Source: a virus. Taken from it: a DNA stretch of 21,657 nt. Below are positions 5,680 through 13,592 of this stretch, piece after piece. A program made the position numbers and the translations under genes. The stretch spans positions 1 to 21,657 of the IMG/VR virus record IMGVR_UViG_3300050032_000260, one strand, 5' to 3'. The notes beneath the pieces are model-generated. The model did no database searches, was not told the DNA's origin, and worked only from the letters and a program-made list of their open reading frames with translations. Within the stretch, counting starts at the first letter, position 1, and every line of letters begins with the position of its first letter.

Positions 5680-5955
5680 ATGATGAATGAAGAGTTTATC
5701 AAAGGCGCGCACCCTGTGGTGCCCCATCGACACCGCCACCGGAAGACCCGTCAACATCGGCCCCGGCTAGACAACGACTGTGTTTGCCTTGCCAATCCTA
5801 CGCTGCGCGACCGTTTGAAGGTCTGTATCGAGCGCGCCTCCGAGGAACAGCGCAAGGTTCGTAAGGCGGACGAGCTGATGGATCTGCTCTCGAAAAACCC
5901 GGATGTCGCCCGCATCCTCGAACTGGTCGAGGAACTGAACGCCGGCTCCTGGTAG
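5680..5955 (+). CDS. Hypothetical protein, 91 aa
   Basis: First gene of the rightward arm, with ATG 5680 (or ATG 5683) after the strong site GAGGAAAGGA. The N-terminal third is rich in His and Arg (PHRHRHRKTRQHRPRL), a nucleic-acid-binding-like composition. The rest is predicted helical and charged: RDRLKVCIERASEEQRKVRKADELMDLL, then NPDVARILELVEEL, possibly a short coiled coil. It could be a regulator or a small virion-associated protein. No family recognised. Confidence 0.6.
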   Translation: MMNEEFIKGAHPVVPHRHRHRKTRQHRPRLDNDCVCLANPTLRDRLKVCIERASEEQRKVRKADELMDLLSKNPDVARILELVEELNAGSW

Positions 5956-5967
5956 TATCCTTTTATC

Positions 5968-6810
5968 ATGTCACGACTTCCAACCGGCCTTACCTACAAC
6001 GATCTGAACGGGCGCGAAGCGGCGGACGCGCTTCAGGACTGGTTCCACCAGTTGCTCGCCTCTCAACCGCTTCTGCAACCGCACCTCACACTCCCGATGG
6101 CGTCGATTCGCCTCTCCGTGAAGGTCGAGATCGACATGTACATCGGCGGTTCCGTCCCGGTCGCCTCCCCTCCGGAGCGAGCGGCGTTCGACGGTTCCTT
6201 CCAACTGGACAACAATATAACCGATTCGTTCACTGTCGCTCCTCGTACCGAGGAAGCGAAGGCCGCCTTGTTCGCTGCGGCGCGTATCGCCGCTCCACCG
6301 CCGCAGCATAGCGAATCGATGCTTGACGCGATCATCAACGCCGCGCCGATCCCTGGAGGAGAACCTCCCGACCGTATCCGCGCCAAGCACGGCATCCCGA
6401 TCCCCCGACCATCGGTCGGTCCGCGCGAGACCGGTTCGCACGTTGTAATAGCGGACCTTCCGGTTCCGGATGCCACGGGTGGCCGCCGCGGCCACGTGGA
6501 CCCGTCGTACCGTTTCAGCGAACAAGTCGCTCCAACCGGTAACGACGCTCACCAAACGATCCCGGTCGGCAAAGGCCAGGTCGAAATAGACCTCGCCGGC
6601 GAAGGGATCGATCACGCCGGCATCCATGTGTCCGCCGGTACGCACGTGGCGAGCGTGAAGAAGTTCGGCGACCAGGCCGGTAAACCGTACGAATCGGTAA
6701 ACAGTGTATATGATGCCGGCCCAGCAGGCCTGATGAGCGGCGGCGGCGCGAAGGGACTCGGTGGGGATGGAAGAACGCGATTGAGTTTCGGTAATTCACA
6801 GAGAGGATGA
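5968..6810 (+). CDS. Hypothetical protein, 280 aa, proline/glycine-rich
   Basis: Unrecognised. The first 100 residues look folded (NDLNGREAADALQDWFHQLLASQP, then beta-like ASIRLSVKVEIDMYIGG). The middle is proline- and charge-rich (PIPGGEPPDRIRAKHG). The last 60 residues are glycine-rich and probably disordered (SGGGAKGLGGDGRTR). The start is ATG 5968, 12 bases after the previous stop; the ribosome-binding site is weak, so coupling to the 91-residue gene is possible. No signal peptide or membrane segment. Position at the start of the late arm suggests a structural or assembly role, but that is inference. Confidence 0.6.
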   Translation: MSRLPTGLTYNDLNGREAADALQDWFHQLLASQPLLQPHLTLPMASIRLSVKVEIDMYIGGSVPVASPPERAAFDGSFQLDNNITDSFTVAPRTEEAKAALFAAARIAAPPPQHSESMLDAIINAAPIPGGEPPDRIRAKHGIPIPRPSVGPRETGSHVVIADLPVPDATGGRRGHVDPSYRFSEQVAPTGNDAHQTIPVGKGQVEIDLAGEGIDHAGIHVSAGTHVASVKKFGDQAGKPYESVNSVYDAGPAGLMSGGGAKGLGGDGRTRLSFGNSQRG

Positions 6811-6813
6811 ACG

Positions 6814-7356
6814 ATGAAACGGCTTTGTTTTTTTGTTTTGTTTTGCCTGTCATCTTCAGGGCAAACCGTCAAAGTTGTTTCCCTATCCGACGCCGACGCG
6901 CGTACGGTCAAGACTGCCAAGAACGCGCTTGACGCTGCCACTACTCACTGGGATGCGGTGCAGAAGGACATCGAGCAACGGTACATCAGCACCAAGAGCG
7001 AGGCAACAACCAGTTCATTGCTGTACGGCACGGGTACGTTCTCGAATTACATCACCGTTGATGGTGCCGAACCGTATCATCCCTGCCGCGATCTGGGTTC
7101 TGTTGTACCGCTTCTTGAAATTGACAAGCGATTAGGGGAGTGCCGACAATGGCTAGTGGATAGGGACGCCACAGAGAAGCGCTACGAGGCAGAACGCGCC
7201 AAGATCCCCAAGCATACCGTCTACATCCGCAAACCCGGATGGGAAAACGGCTTCCTGTTTAGTGAGGATTTCAAGTTTATTACACCGGCTCCGGCTCCGC
7301 TGCTGCGCAATGGAGTATGGAACGAGTTTATTAATCCAATTTCAATTGGGAGATGA
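6814..7356 (+). CDS. Putative secreted protein with signal peptide, 180 aa
   Basis: The N-terminus MKRLCFFVLFCLSSSGQTVKV is a short typical signal peptide: basic start, hydrophobic core, likely cut before QTVKV. The mature part has helical segments (SDADARTVKTAKNALDAATTHWDAVQKDIEQRY) and two later cysteines (HPCRDLG, GECRQWL) that could form a disulfide outside the cytoplasm. GAGAGGATG lies 6-7 bases upstream and supports ATG 6814. The start follows the previous stop by three bases, so it is in the same operon. An exported protein in a phage late arm could modify the host envelope, block superinfection or take part in lysis; none of these can be shown from sequence. Confidence 0.7.
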   Translation: MKRLCFFVLFCLSSSGQTVKVVSLSDADARTVKTAKNALDAATTHWDAVQKDIEQRYISTKSEATTSSLLYGTGTFSNYITVDGAEPYHPCRDLGSVVPLLEIDKRLGECRQWLVDRDATEKRYEAERAKIPKHTVYIRKPGWENGFLFSEDFKFITPAPAPLLRNGVWNEFINPISIGR

Positions 7357-7360
7357 AACG

Positions 7361-7873
7361 ATGGAAACGATACAACGATACGCGCTCGGCACGATCCTGA
7401 CACTCCGTATGCCGGGTCACTCCCGCACGAATGGGCAGGAATACTACGCTCCAGCTATCGTATTGAATCAACACCCGGTTACGCAGACGGGAGGCGGCGA
7501 GATCGAAGTGATCATCTTCGATTCCACATCCGGTACCTCCTACCAGCACGCTTACGCGGTTCGCGAACTCGGTATGCATGAGGAAATAGTCGAGGTTCCG
7601 GTCGCCGGTAGCGATCCCCCCGTAACGACGCCTGTTCCGCAGCGTGTCTATTACGAGGTTCGCTCCAATGTCGGCGAGGTCCTGTTCGACCCGGCGATTA
7701 CCGCCTCTGTTACCGAACGTGTCGAAATCCTGGAAGGGATGCTCGCGCTTATGCGACAGTCGCAGTTGGCGGTAGAGGTAGGGAACCGGCTGGAGGCGTT
7801 GGAGGCGCGGGCGGCGGCGCTTGAAGCGGCGGTTACCGCGCCTCCCGTTCCGAAAGCTAAATCCGAGAGGTAG
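7361..7873 (+). CDS. Hypothetical protein with C-terminal coiled coil, 170 aa
   Basis: ATG 7361 (METIQRYALGTILTLRMPGH...) is chosen over the longer frame because GGGAG lies just upstream and the preceding stop is 4 bases before it. The first 85 residues look like a beta-rich domain (APAIVLNQHP, GEIEVIIFDSTSGTSYQHAYAV). Residues about 120-165 form heptad-like helices (VTERVEILEGMLALM, VGNRLEALEARAAALEAAV), a likely coiled coil for trimer or dimer formation. That shape is common in phage tail or baseplate accessory proteins, but I cannot name a family. Confidence 0.65.
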   Translation: METIQRYALGTILTLRMPGHSRTNGQEYYAPAIVLNQHPVTQTGGGEIEVIIFDSTSGTSYQHAYAVRELGMHEEIVEVPVAGSDPPVTTPVPQRVYYEVRSNVGEVLFDPAITASVTERVEILEGMLALMRQSQLAVEVGNRLEALEARAAALEAAVTAPPVPKAKSER

Positions 7874-7878
7874 ATACG

Positions 7879-8322
7879 ATGTTCGACTTGTTCAGCGACT
7901 TTTCCGAACTCCGCTCCGAACTGTTCGACTGCCGCTCCGTTCTACTTCGTATCGCGGAAGCGCTCGAACGCATCTCGCCTCCGCTTCCGGACTATCCCGT
8001 CGTACACCCTGTTCAACCTGTTCAATCTGTTCAATCGTCCGCTCAACCGGACGATTCGTTCCACATGTCCGAATCCGGCTCCGAATACGAATCGCGCCTC
8101 TCGCACGAAGCGGCGCTCGCCGAATCGCTCGGCGTCGCTCCGTTCTCGCCTGCGTTCCAGAAGGCTATCAGCGAGATGCACGCGGAATTGCAGCAGCCTA
8201 GAATGGAGATGAATGAAGAAGGTATCCCGGTCCTCCGCGGCGGGCACACCGAAGAGGAAGCCGACCAGATCGTCCGCCAAGCCTTCCAGCTCGCGCGGGC
8301 GGAAGCCAACGTCCGTCCGTAA
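7879..8322 (+). CDS. Hypothetical protein, 147 aa
   Basis: The start ATG 7879 has GAGAGGTAG upstream and sits 5 bases after the preceding stop. A helical N-terminus (MFDLFSDFSELRSELFDCRSVLLRIAEALERI) is followed by a Pro/Gln/Val linker (HPVQPVQSVQSSAQP) made by a 9-base tandem repeat. An acidic helical C-terminal half follows (SPAFQKAISEMHAELQQ, EEEADQIVRQAFQLARAEA). The gene overlaps the next one by 110 bases. By its place just before the probable small terminase it may be a packaging accessory; not demonstrated. Confidence 0.65.
   Translation: MFDLFSDFSELRSELFDCRSVLLRIAEALERISPPLPDYPVVHPVQPVQSVQSSAQPDDSFHMSESGSEYESRLSHEAALAESLGVAPFSPAFQKAISEMHAELQQPRMEMNEEGIPVLRGGHTEEEADQIVRQAFQLARAEANVRP
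8008..8034 (+). repeat. Three 9-base tandem repeats within a gene
   Basis: CCTGTTCAA, CCTGTTCAA and TCTGTTCAA lie in tandem and encode the VQP-VQS-VQS linker. Like the repeat at 5033-5059, the unit is 9 bases, so slippage changes linker length without shifting the frame. Confidence 0.6.
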
Positions 8323-9154
8323 AGATAAAGGAGGTGATGCCCTTTGCCCTACCCAGGGTTGTAACGAGGGGGCATCGAGTCCCCCTCTAACGCTTGTGCC
8401 GACGCAGAACCCGCGTCCGGTTGTGCTTCCGCCCGCGCCTGTACAAGACCTCACGCCTGCATCCGATAAACCGGTCCAGGACCGCGCGAACGGCCGGTTC
8501 GCCTCTATCGTTTCCCTTACGCCGCTGGCCGCCGCCTTCCGTTACGTAGAGCCTACGTGGCGCAATTACATCGCGTACGTCGAGATGGAGGCGAAGGTTG
8601 GGAATGCGGGTGCCGCGCGGTACGTAGCGGCATGGAAGGCGCTCACCACGCGCGAGAAGCAGATCCATGCGCCTGAGCAACTGTGCGACTTCTGTTCCGT
8701 ATCGCAGGACGAACTGATCCGCTGGGTCTCGGGCAACGCCTGGAAGGTCTGCCAACCAAAGGCGTCGCTCTGCATGAGCTTCATGCGTGACAGAGTATTG
8801 GAACGAAGCGCGGAGTTCGCGATGGCGGCGCCGGAAAACTACAAGCACGCGGAGATGTTCCTACGCGCGAGCGGCGCGTTGCCGGTGAACGCGGGTAGCG
8901 GTGGCGGTCGCGCTCCGGTCAACCAACTGTTTTACATGCCGGTCGCGTCGAGCGGATCGGTCACGCTTCCGGGAGGTAGGACCGAATCCTCGCCGGTGGA
9001 TCGCTCCGGTCTGCGCGATATGGACTCCGAGGTCGTGGAACTCTCTAAGATCATGGCTACCGATCAGGGAGAGGCGAAGCGGAAGGAACGCGAGCCGGAT
9101 GAAACAGGAGATGAAGAGGACGACGATGAAAAAGATGACGATGAACCAGCATGA
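8213..9154 (+). CDS. Probable small terminase subunit, 313 aa
   Basis: Small terminases bind phage DNA and hand it to the large subunit for packaging. The N-terminal 40 residues are Lys/Arg/Ser-rich. Residues about 140-175 (ALTTREKQIHAPEQLCDFCSVSQDELIRWVSGNAWK) look like a helix-turn-helix. Residues 175-225 are helical, ending in AEMFLRASGALPVNAGSGGG, a phrase I associate with small terminases. The tail is strongly acidic (DETGDEEDDDEKDDDEPA). ATG 8213 with GGAG 4 bases upstream lies deep in the previous gene, giving a 110-base overlap; no other good start exists in frame except GTG 8396. It precedes the large terminase, though two cargo-like genes intervene. A different DNA-binding protein remains possible. 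Confidence 0.5.
   Translation: MKKVSRSSAAGTPKRKPTRSSAKPSSSRGRKPTSVRKDKGGDALCPTQGCNEGASSPPLTLVPTQNPRPVVLPPAPVQDLTPASDKPVQDRANGRFASIVSLTPLAAAFRYVEPTWRNYIAYVEMEAKVGNAGAARYVAAWKALTTREKQIHAPEQLCDFCSVSQDELIRWVSGNAWKVCQPKASLCMSFMRDRVLERSAEFAMAAPENYKHAEMFLRASGALPVNAGSGGGRAPVNQLFYMPVASSGSVTLPGGRTESSPVDRSGLRDMDSEVVELSKIMATDQGEAKRKEREPDETGDEEDDDEKDDDEPA
8328..8387 (+). promoter_or_regulatory. Near-perfect internal Shine-Dalgarno followed by a hairpin
   Basis: AAAGGAGGTGAT (about 8327-8338) matches the 16S tail complement almost fully, but no usable start in the gene's frame follows at normal spacing; ATG 8337 in another frame ends after 17 codons. About 27 bases on, GAGGGGG (8366-8372) pairs with CCCCCTC (8381-8387). 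The pair sits in the N-terminal coding part of the probable small terminase and could pause ribosomes or re-initiate them. Confidence 0.4.
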
Positions 9155-9374
9155 TGAACATCGGCTCTGGCTGGACGCCTACCGCGCTACTGCCGCCGCC
9201 GCGCAGGAGAACCCGTTCGGTCTGTCTGCGCCGCTGACCGAGGAACAGACGCAGGCGTACCTCCTGCTTCCCGCCTTGCTGGACGAATGCGAAGCGTCGT
9301 GGAAGGCGATTCCCGAACCGGAGCGTAGTGTACACTTTCTATTGATACGGGAGCCTTCCAGTGCAACATCCTGA
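9126..9374 (+). CDS. Small hypothetical protein, 82 aa
   Basis: ATG 9126 (MKKMTMNQHDEHRLWLDAYRATA...) has AGAGGA 5 bases upstream and is preferred over several other in-frame ATGs (9099, 9111, 9135, 9141). The protein is helical and alanine/leucine-rich, without recognised motifs (FGLSAPLTEEQTQAYLLLPALLDECEASWK). It overlaps the previous gene by 29 bases and the glycosyltransferase start by 14. Its last dozen residues (HFLLIREPSSATS) lie at the edge of the probable insert and may differ from the ancestral C-terminus. Confidence 0.55.
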   Translation: MKKMTMNQHDEHRLWLDAYRATAAAAQENPFGLSAPLTEEQTQAYLLLPALLDECEASWKAIPEPERSVHFLLIREPSSATS

Positions 9375-10425
9375 CGTTCACCAGCCTTGGTCCGCCTGGA
9401 GCGAATCTCAAACGCTCCACGTGGCTGCCGCCTATTCCAATCCGTTCCGCTGGAGAACCCGGCGCGAACTTTCCAACGACTTCCGCCGTCACATGGAGCA
9501 ATCCCCAAACGTCCAGCTGCATTTCGGTGAGCTGGCTTATGGCGCCAGGCCCCACGAGGTAACGGACGCTGAAAATCCTCTGGACGTTCAACTGCGTACG
9601 TCGGCGGAACTGTTCCATAAGGAAAACATCCTGAACCGGGTTATTTCCCGATTTCCCTCGAACTGGCAATATGGCGCTTACGTGGATGCCGACTTTCACT
9701 TTACCCGGCACGATTGGGCGCTCGAAGCTATTCACCAGCTTCAGCACTACGATTTCGTGCAACTGTTTTCTTCCTACGCGGACCTCTCCGGGGAAACTTA
9801 TGGGACATGCCAACTACCGACAAGAGTGAACCCCAGCTTCGCTTTCAACTACGTGCAGAATGGTTACAGGCTCCCGGAAGGGTATGCCAACGGAGGCTGG
9901 CGAAAACGCGGGTCCGCGGCGGAAAACTATTACGGCGCCATGGTTGGCGGCCGGCGCGGTGTGGGCGCCACAGGCGGCGCCTGGGCTTTCAGGCGGTCCG
10001 CTTTTGAAACGGTCGGGGGCCTGCTGGACAAATGCATCCTGGGCCATGGGGATTGGTTCATGACTTTTGGGCTGGTCGGGGAAGAAGCGCCTGACATGCA
10101 CATCGACGGCTATGCAGCCGACTACCGCAATACCATTCTGGCGTGGCAAAAAGAAGCGGTCAAGCTCCGCAAAAATATTGGCTACGTGGATTGCTTTGCG
10201 CTCCACAATTTTCATGGATCTAAAATGCGCCGCGCTTATGCCAACCGCGACACTATTCTGGTCAAGCATCAATTCGCCCCAACGACGGATCTGAAACCAG
10301 ACTGGCAAGGCATTTACCAATTGAGCGGTGACAAGCCTGCGCTCCGCGATGCCATCCGGATGTATTTTATTTCCCGAAACGAAGACGATCCCAACCTCTA
10401 CGGTAAAGAGCAACCCCTGGTCTGA
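9361..10425 (+). CDS. GT-A-type glycosyltransferase, 354 aa
   Basis: It probably transfers a sugar from a nucleotide-sugar donor, in the cytoplasm. AAYSNPFRWRTRRELSNDF opens a Rossmann-like start. AYVDADFHF (107-115) holds the DxD motif (109-111) that binds the metal and donor phosphates. GGAWAFRRSAFETVGGLLD (205-223) and GHGDWFM (228-234) match the acceptor-side region of family 2/galactosyltransferase-like enzymes. HNFHG (282-286) is a further conserved-looking site, and the C-terminus (DWQGIYQLSGDKP...) is typical of phage relatives I recall. GTG 9361 has GGGAG 7 bases upstream. Codon use looks less CpG-rich than the surrounding phage genes, by eye. Acceptor unknown: host surface sugar, capsid or modified DNA are options. 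Confidence 0.75.
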   Translation: MQHPDVHQPWSAWSESQTLHVAAAYSNPFRWRTRRELSNDFRRHMEQSPNVQLHFGELAYGARPHEVTDAENPLDVQLRTSAELFHKENILNRVISRFPSNWQYGAYVDADFHFTRHDWALEAIHQLQHYDFVQLFSSYADLSGETYGTCQLPTRVNPSFAFNYVQNGYRLPEGYANGGWRKRGSAAENYYGAMVGGRRGVGATGGAWAFRRSAFETVGGLLDKCILGHGDWFMTFGLVGEEAPDMHIDGYAADYRNTILAWQKEAVKLRKNIGYVDCFALHNFHGSKMRRAYANRDTILVKHQFAPTTDLKPDWQGIYQLSGDKPALRDAIRMYFISRNEDDPNLYGKEQPLV

Positions 10426-10436
10426 AAGGAACCATC

Positions 10437-11213
10437 ATGCTCATACACAAACTTGGAAAGAAACCCCGCAGGGAAGACCGGTTCCACCGGACCCTGCAAT
10501 TCAAAAACTACCGGCTCCCGGGAGTCTTGCCCACGCCTCCCCCTGAGATCAGCTATGTGGTCAAGGTCCCCTCGTGGCCCATGCTCCTCAACGACCGGCT
10601 TGGAGATTGTGTCATCGCCGCCATGGGACACATGGTCCAACAGTGGACCTACTTTGCTTCCGGCGGCACGGCCATGCAGACTATGACGGACCCGGAAGCG
10701 CTGGCCGCCTATGAGGCGATTGGCGGCTATTACCCGCCAGATCCTTCTACAGATCAGGGCTGCGATATGCTCACCGCGCTGAACTACTGGCGGAACAATG
10801 GCATCATGGTGGCTGGAAAGATCCACAAAATCGCGGGCTTCGTCGAACTCACGCCTACCCTTGCCAATCTTCGGGAAGCGGCCTGGATCTTCGGCAACGT
10901 CTTCACGGGAGTTGCGTTGCCTACGGCCGTGCAGGGTGCTTACGATTGGACCGTTCCTGACGGGGGCATCTATAGCGCCGCGGGGCAGCCGGGCGGTTGG
11001 GGCGGGCATTGTATTCCCGTCATGGCCGAAAGCCCCGAAACGGCAACCTGCATTACCTGGGCTGAGAGGCTGAAGATGTCGCACAACTTTTTCAGCGACT
11101 ACTGCGACGAATCCTACGCGGTCCTCAGTGAAGACTGGCTTACCGCACAGGGGGACACGCTCACTGGATTTAACCTCGCGCAACTGCGTAAAGACATTGC
11201 GGCGCTGTCTTAA
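10437..11213 (+). CDS. Papain-like/C39-like cysteine peptidase domain protein, 258 aa
   Basis: The residue pattern fits a papain-fold enzyme or pseudo-enzyme. NDRLGDCVIAAMGHMVQQW (52-70) resembles the catalytic cysteine helix (Cys58), and GGWGGHCIPVMAES (186-199) gives the histidine strand (His191). ITWAERLKMSHNFFSDYCDESYAVL would hold the third residue and the usual aromatic strand. There is no signal peptide, so it acts in the cytoplasm or in the virion unless released by lysis. The start ATG 10437 has AAAGGA upstream, 11 bases after the glycosyltransferase stop, so both form one unit inserted between the terminase genes. Substrate unknown. Related proteins occur near phage and bacterial genes as hypothetical proteins; the activity is inferred. 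Confidence 0.65.
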   Translation: MLIHKLGKKPRREDRFHRTLQFKNYRLPGVLPTPPPEISYVVKVPSWPMLLNDRLGDCVIAAMGHMVQQWTYFASGGTAMQTMTDPEALAAYEAIGGYYPPDPSTDQGCDMLTALNYWRNNGIMVAGKIHKIAGFVELTPTLANLREAAWIFGNVFTGVALPTAVQGAYDWTVPDGGIYSAAGQPGGWGGHCIPVMAESPETATCITWAERLKMSHNFFSDYCDESYAVLSEDWLTAQGDTLTGFNLAQLRKDIAALS

Positions 11214-11255
11214 AAGATGGGAACGCTATGAATTGCGCTCCGTTTCCTAGTATGA

Positions 11256-13592
11256 TTGTGGTGTTTCGACGTGTATAGCCCACGTATCATCACCGCCTCG
11301 ATCGACCGCTACCTCGCTCACCCATCAAACCACGGCCTCGCTCTGAACGAGGTTTCGATCGTCGAGTTCCAGCGCGCCGTCGCGCACTTCGACTCGCTCG
11401 TCCAGCCGGACGAGAACGGCCGCCTGATCCCTACCCGCTCCGTAACGCCCGACGGCCGCCAGGTCTTCGACTCGACCGGCCGTCCGCTCCTTACTTGGAA
11501 AGACACCCTGACCGACGAGGAGCGCGACTGGATGCGCCAGCAGCGCGTCCTTTGCGCCCTCAACTTCTGGTACTGGGTTGAGCGCGCGGTGTGGATCAAG
11601 GACACCGACAAGCAAACAGTACGGATGAAACTGTGGAAGTCGCAGGAAATCTTCCTCAATATCGTTGCCGAGATGGAAGACCTGGGAGTAGCGATCTTCC
11701 TCATCATCCTGAAGGCGCGCCAGCTCGGGATCTCGCGTATCATCACGCTCATCATCCTGCACCGGGTTGTGTTCGACGCCGACGTAAACGCCTACCTTGC
11801 GTCGAGCACTGATAAGAAAACGCTCAAGCTATTCAAATTGATCTCGTTCGTCCTGGTCCGCTTGCCTTACTGGATGCAGCCGGGATCGTCTCAACCGGGA
11901 AAGCTCGGCAAGGTGGACCAGGCCGGCCGTCTGCTCGAATTCTTCAACGGCAGCGCGATTACCATGGAACATGGCCAGATGGCCACGGGTATGGGACGCG
12001 GCGATTCGCCTAACGTCGCACACCTGAGCGAACTCGCGGAATTCTCCGACATGGATGAGTTAGTCGATTCTTCCCTCCTTCGCGGTATGCACCCTTCGCC
12101 TCGCGCCTTCCTGGCTCTGGAAGGAACAGCGAAAGGGATTCATAACTCCTGGCACAACCACTGGGAAGCGGCAAAGGAAGAGTGGCCGCAGGGAAAGAGC
12201 CGGTTAAGACCTCTGTTCCTCCCCTGGTTCGTCGGCGGCCTCTACCCGAAGCCGGTCGATCTGATCGCCCGTCCCGTCCCTGCGGACTACTCCACTACGA
12301 TAGCTCCGTGGGCGGTCGCTCACGCGCGGATGGCCGAATCGTACGTCAAGTCGAACGATTACCTCACGAAATACCTCGGTTCCAACTGGTCGATGCCGCT
12401 CGAACAAATCTGGTATTACGAGTGCGAGCGCGGCGACGCGATCCGCAAAAATACCTTACCGAAGTTCCTTTCCGAGATGCCTGCCACGGACGACGAAGCC
12501 TTTAACAGTACGAACATGACCGTGTTCGATCTCGACACGATCAACTTCTACACGACCAACACAAATGAAAAGATCCCCTGGGGCGTCTTCGGCATTCGCG
12601 GTCCCTCCGAGTTCGTGAACCCTCGTATTCAACCACCGGACGTTCTGATTGACCGTTCCAAACCGCCGATCGCGATCAACGCGAATGCCGGCGGCGGCAT
12701 CGTGATTCCGTTTGAACTCGTTCCGCTCCGCTTCCAGGGTTGGACGTACGAAACCGACTCAAAGCGCGGTTCGGTCGATAAGCTCTACGTATTCGAGCCG
12801 CCGATGGAAGGTTTCGAGTACGGCTTCGGATGCGACACGGGGGACGGCATCGACAAGGACCGTACCTGTATCGAGGGACTTCGCAAGTGGTCTCTTGAAG
12901 GATCTTCTAAGCAGGTCGTTGAATTCGCCTCGGGCCATTTGGGAGCGCTTGACGTGTGGCCCCTCTTACTTGCACTCGGTACATGGTACAGCGTTCCTAA
13001 CCGTCACGGTTACACGCAGCAGCCACGTATGGCGATCGAGTGCCGCGGCAAGGGCGATATGCCGCAACTGGTCCTCCGCCTCATGGGCTGGCACAACTTC
13101 CATTTATGGAACGACGGCAAGATCGACGCGCGCACGCTCAATCTCGACAAAGCCAATAAGCTCGGCGTCTTTACGAACTTCTACTTCCGCGCGGCCATGA
13201 TCGACCATATCGTTACGTCGCTTCGCAACGGCGAAATCGAAATCTGCTCGCCGTTCTTCGTACGCGAGATGCGCTCGCTCGAAGGCGACGAATACCTTCA
13301 GCAGTTAAGAGCGGGGCAGGGAGGACACGACGACCGGATCATGGCGCTAGGGTTCATCCATACATCGTTCGCAAAGTTCGATCCGAACTACTGGCGCGCG
13401 GCTAAGGTAATGGCCTACTCGGGTAAGAACCCTGCGATGGCCGCCTACGGAGAATCGGCGCTCTCTCCCTCCGGTTCCGGTCTGGAAACGAAGCGTCCCG
13501 ACTCTGGATCGCAGTACGCCACGTGGTCATGGGGCGCGCAATCCGACACGCGCGGCCTGCCGCAGCGGGCGGACGAACTGTTTCCTTTCTAG
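11256..13592 (+). CDS. terL: Terminase large subunit (packaging ATPase-nuclease), 778 aa
   Basis: The motor that pumps DNA into the prohead and cuts the concatemer. ATPase domain: LKARQLGISR (152-161) is the deviant Walker A; VAHLSE (254-259) is Walker B with its catalytic Glu; LEGTAKG (288-294) is the coupling motif. RNase-H-like nuclease domain: GFGCDTGDG with Asp527, MAIECRGKGD with Glu595, and GGHDDRIMALGF with Asp692/693. The last 60 residues are a Ser/Gly-rich tail. At 778 residues it is longer than usual (400-650), partly through an N-terminal 130-residue extension and an insert near 440-515. The open frame begins at TTG 11256; GTG 11271 is an equal choice, and neither has a clear ribosome-binding site. 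A 16-codon ORF (11228-11278) spans this start. Confidence 0.92.
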   Translation: MWCFDVYSPRIITASIDRYLAHPSNHGLALNEVSIVEFQRAVAHFDSLVQPDENGRLIPTRSVTPDGRQVFDSTGRPLLTWKDTLTDEERDWMRQQRVLCALNFWYWVERAVWIKDTDKQTVRMKLWKSQEIFLNIVAEMEDLGVAIFLIILKARQLGISRIITLIILHRVVFDADVNAYLASSTDKKTLKLFKLISFVLVRLPYWMQPGSSQPGKLGKVDQAGRLLEFFNGSAITMEHGQMATGMGRGDSPNVAHLSELAEFSDMDELVDSSLLRGMHPSPRAFLALEGTAKGIHNSWHNHWEAAKEEWPQGKSRLRPLFLPWFVGGLYPKPVDLIARPVPADYSTTIAPWAVAHARMAESYVKSNDYLTKYLGSNWSMPLEQIWYYECERGDAIRKNTLPKFLSEMPATDDEAFNSTNMTVFDLDTINFYTTNTNEKIPWGVFGIRGPSEFVNPRIQPPDVLIDRSKPPIAINANAGGGIVIPFELVPLRFQGWTYETDSKRGSVDKLYVFEPPMEGFEYGFGCDTGDGIDKDRTCIEGLRKWSLEGSSKQVVEFASGHLGALDVWPLLLALGTWYSVPNRHGYTQQPRMAIECRGKGDMPQLVLRLMGWHNFHLWNDGKIDARTLNLDKANKLGVFTNFYFRAAMIDHIVTSLRNGEIEICSPFFVREMRSLEGDEYLQQLRAGQGGHDDRIMALGFIHTSFAKFDPNYWRAAKVMAYSGKNPAMAAYGESALSPSGSGLETKRPDSGSQYATWSWGAQSDTRGLPQRADELFPF

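Noticed and set aside
5971-6645. 224-codon minus-strand frame opposite the 280-residue gene
   Set aside because: Arg/Asp-rich, typical of antisense frames in high-GC genes, with no start signal.
9327-9336. Perfect palindrome AGTGTACACT just before the glycosyltransferase
   Set aside because: Considered as a -10 element or an insertion boundary, but no -35 at the right distance and no matching copy after the insert was found.
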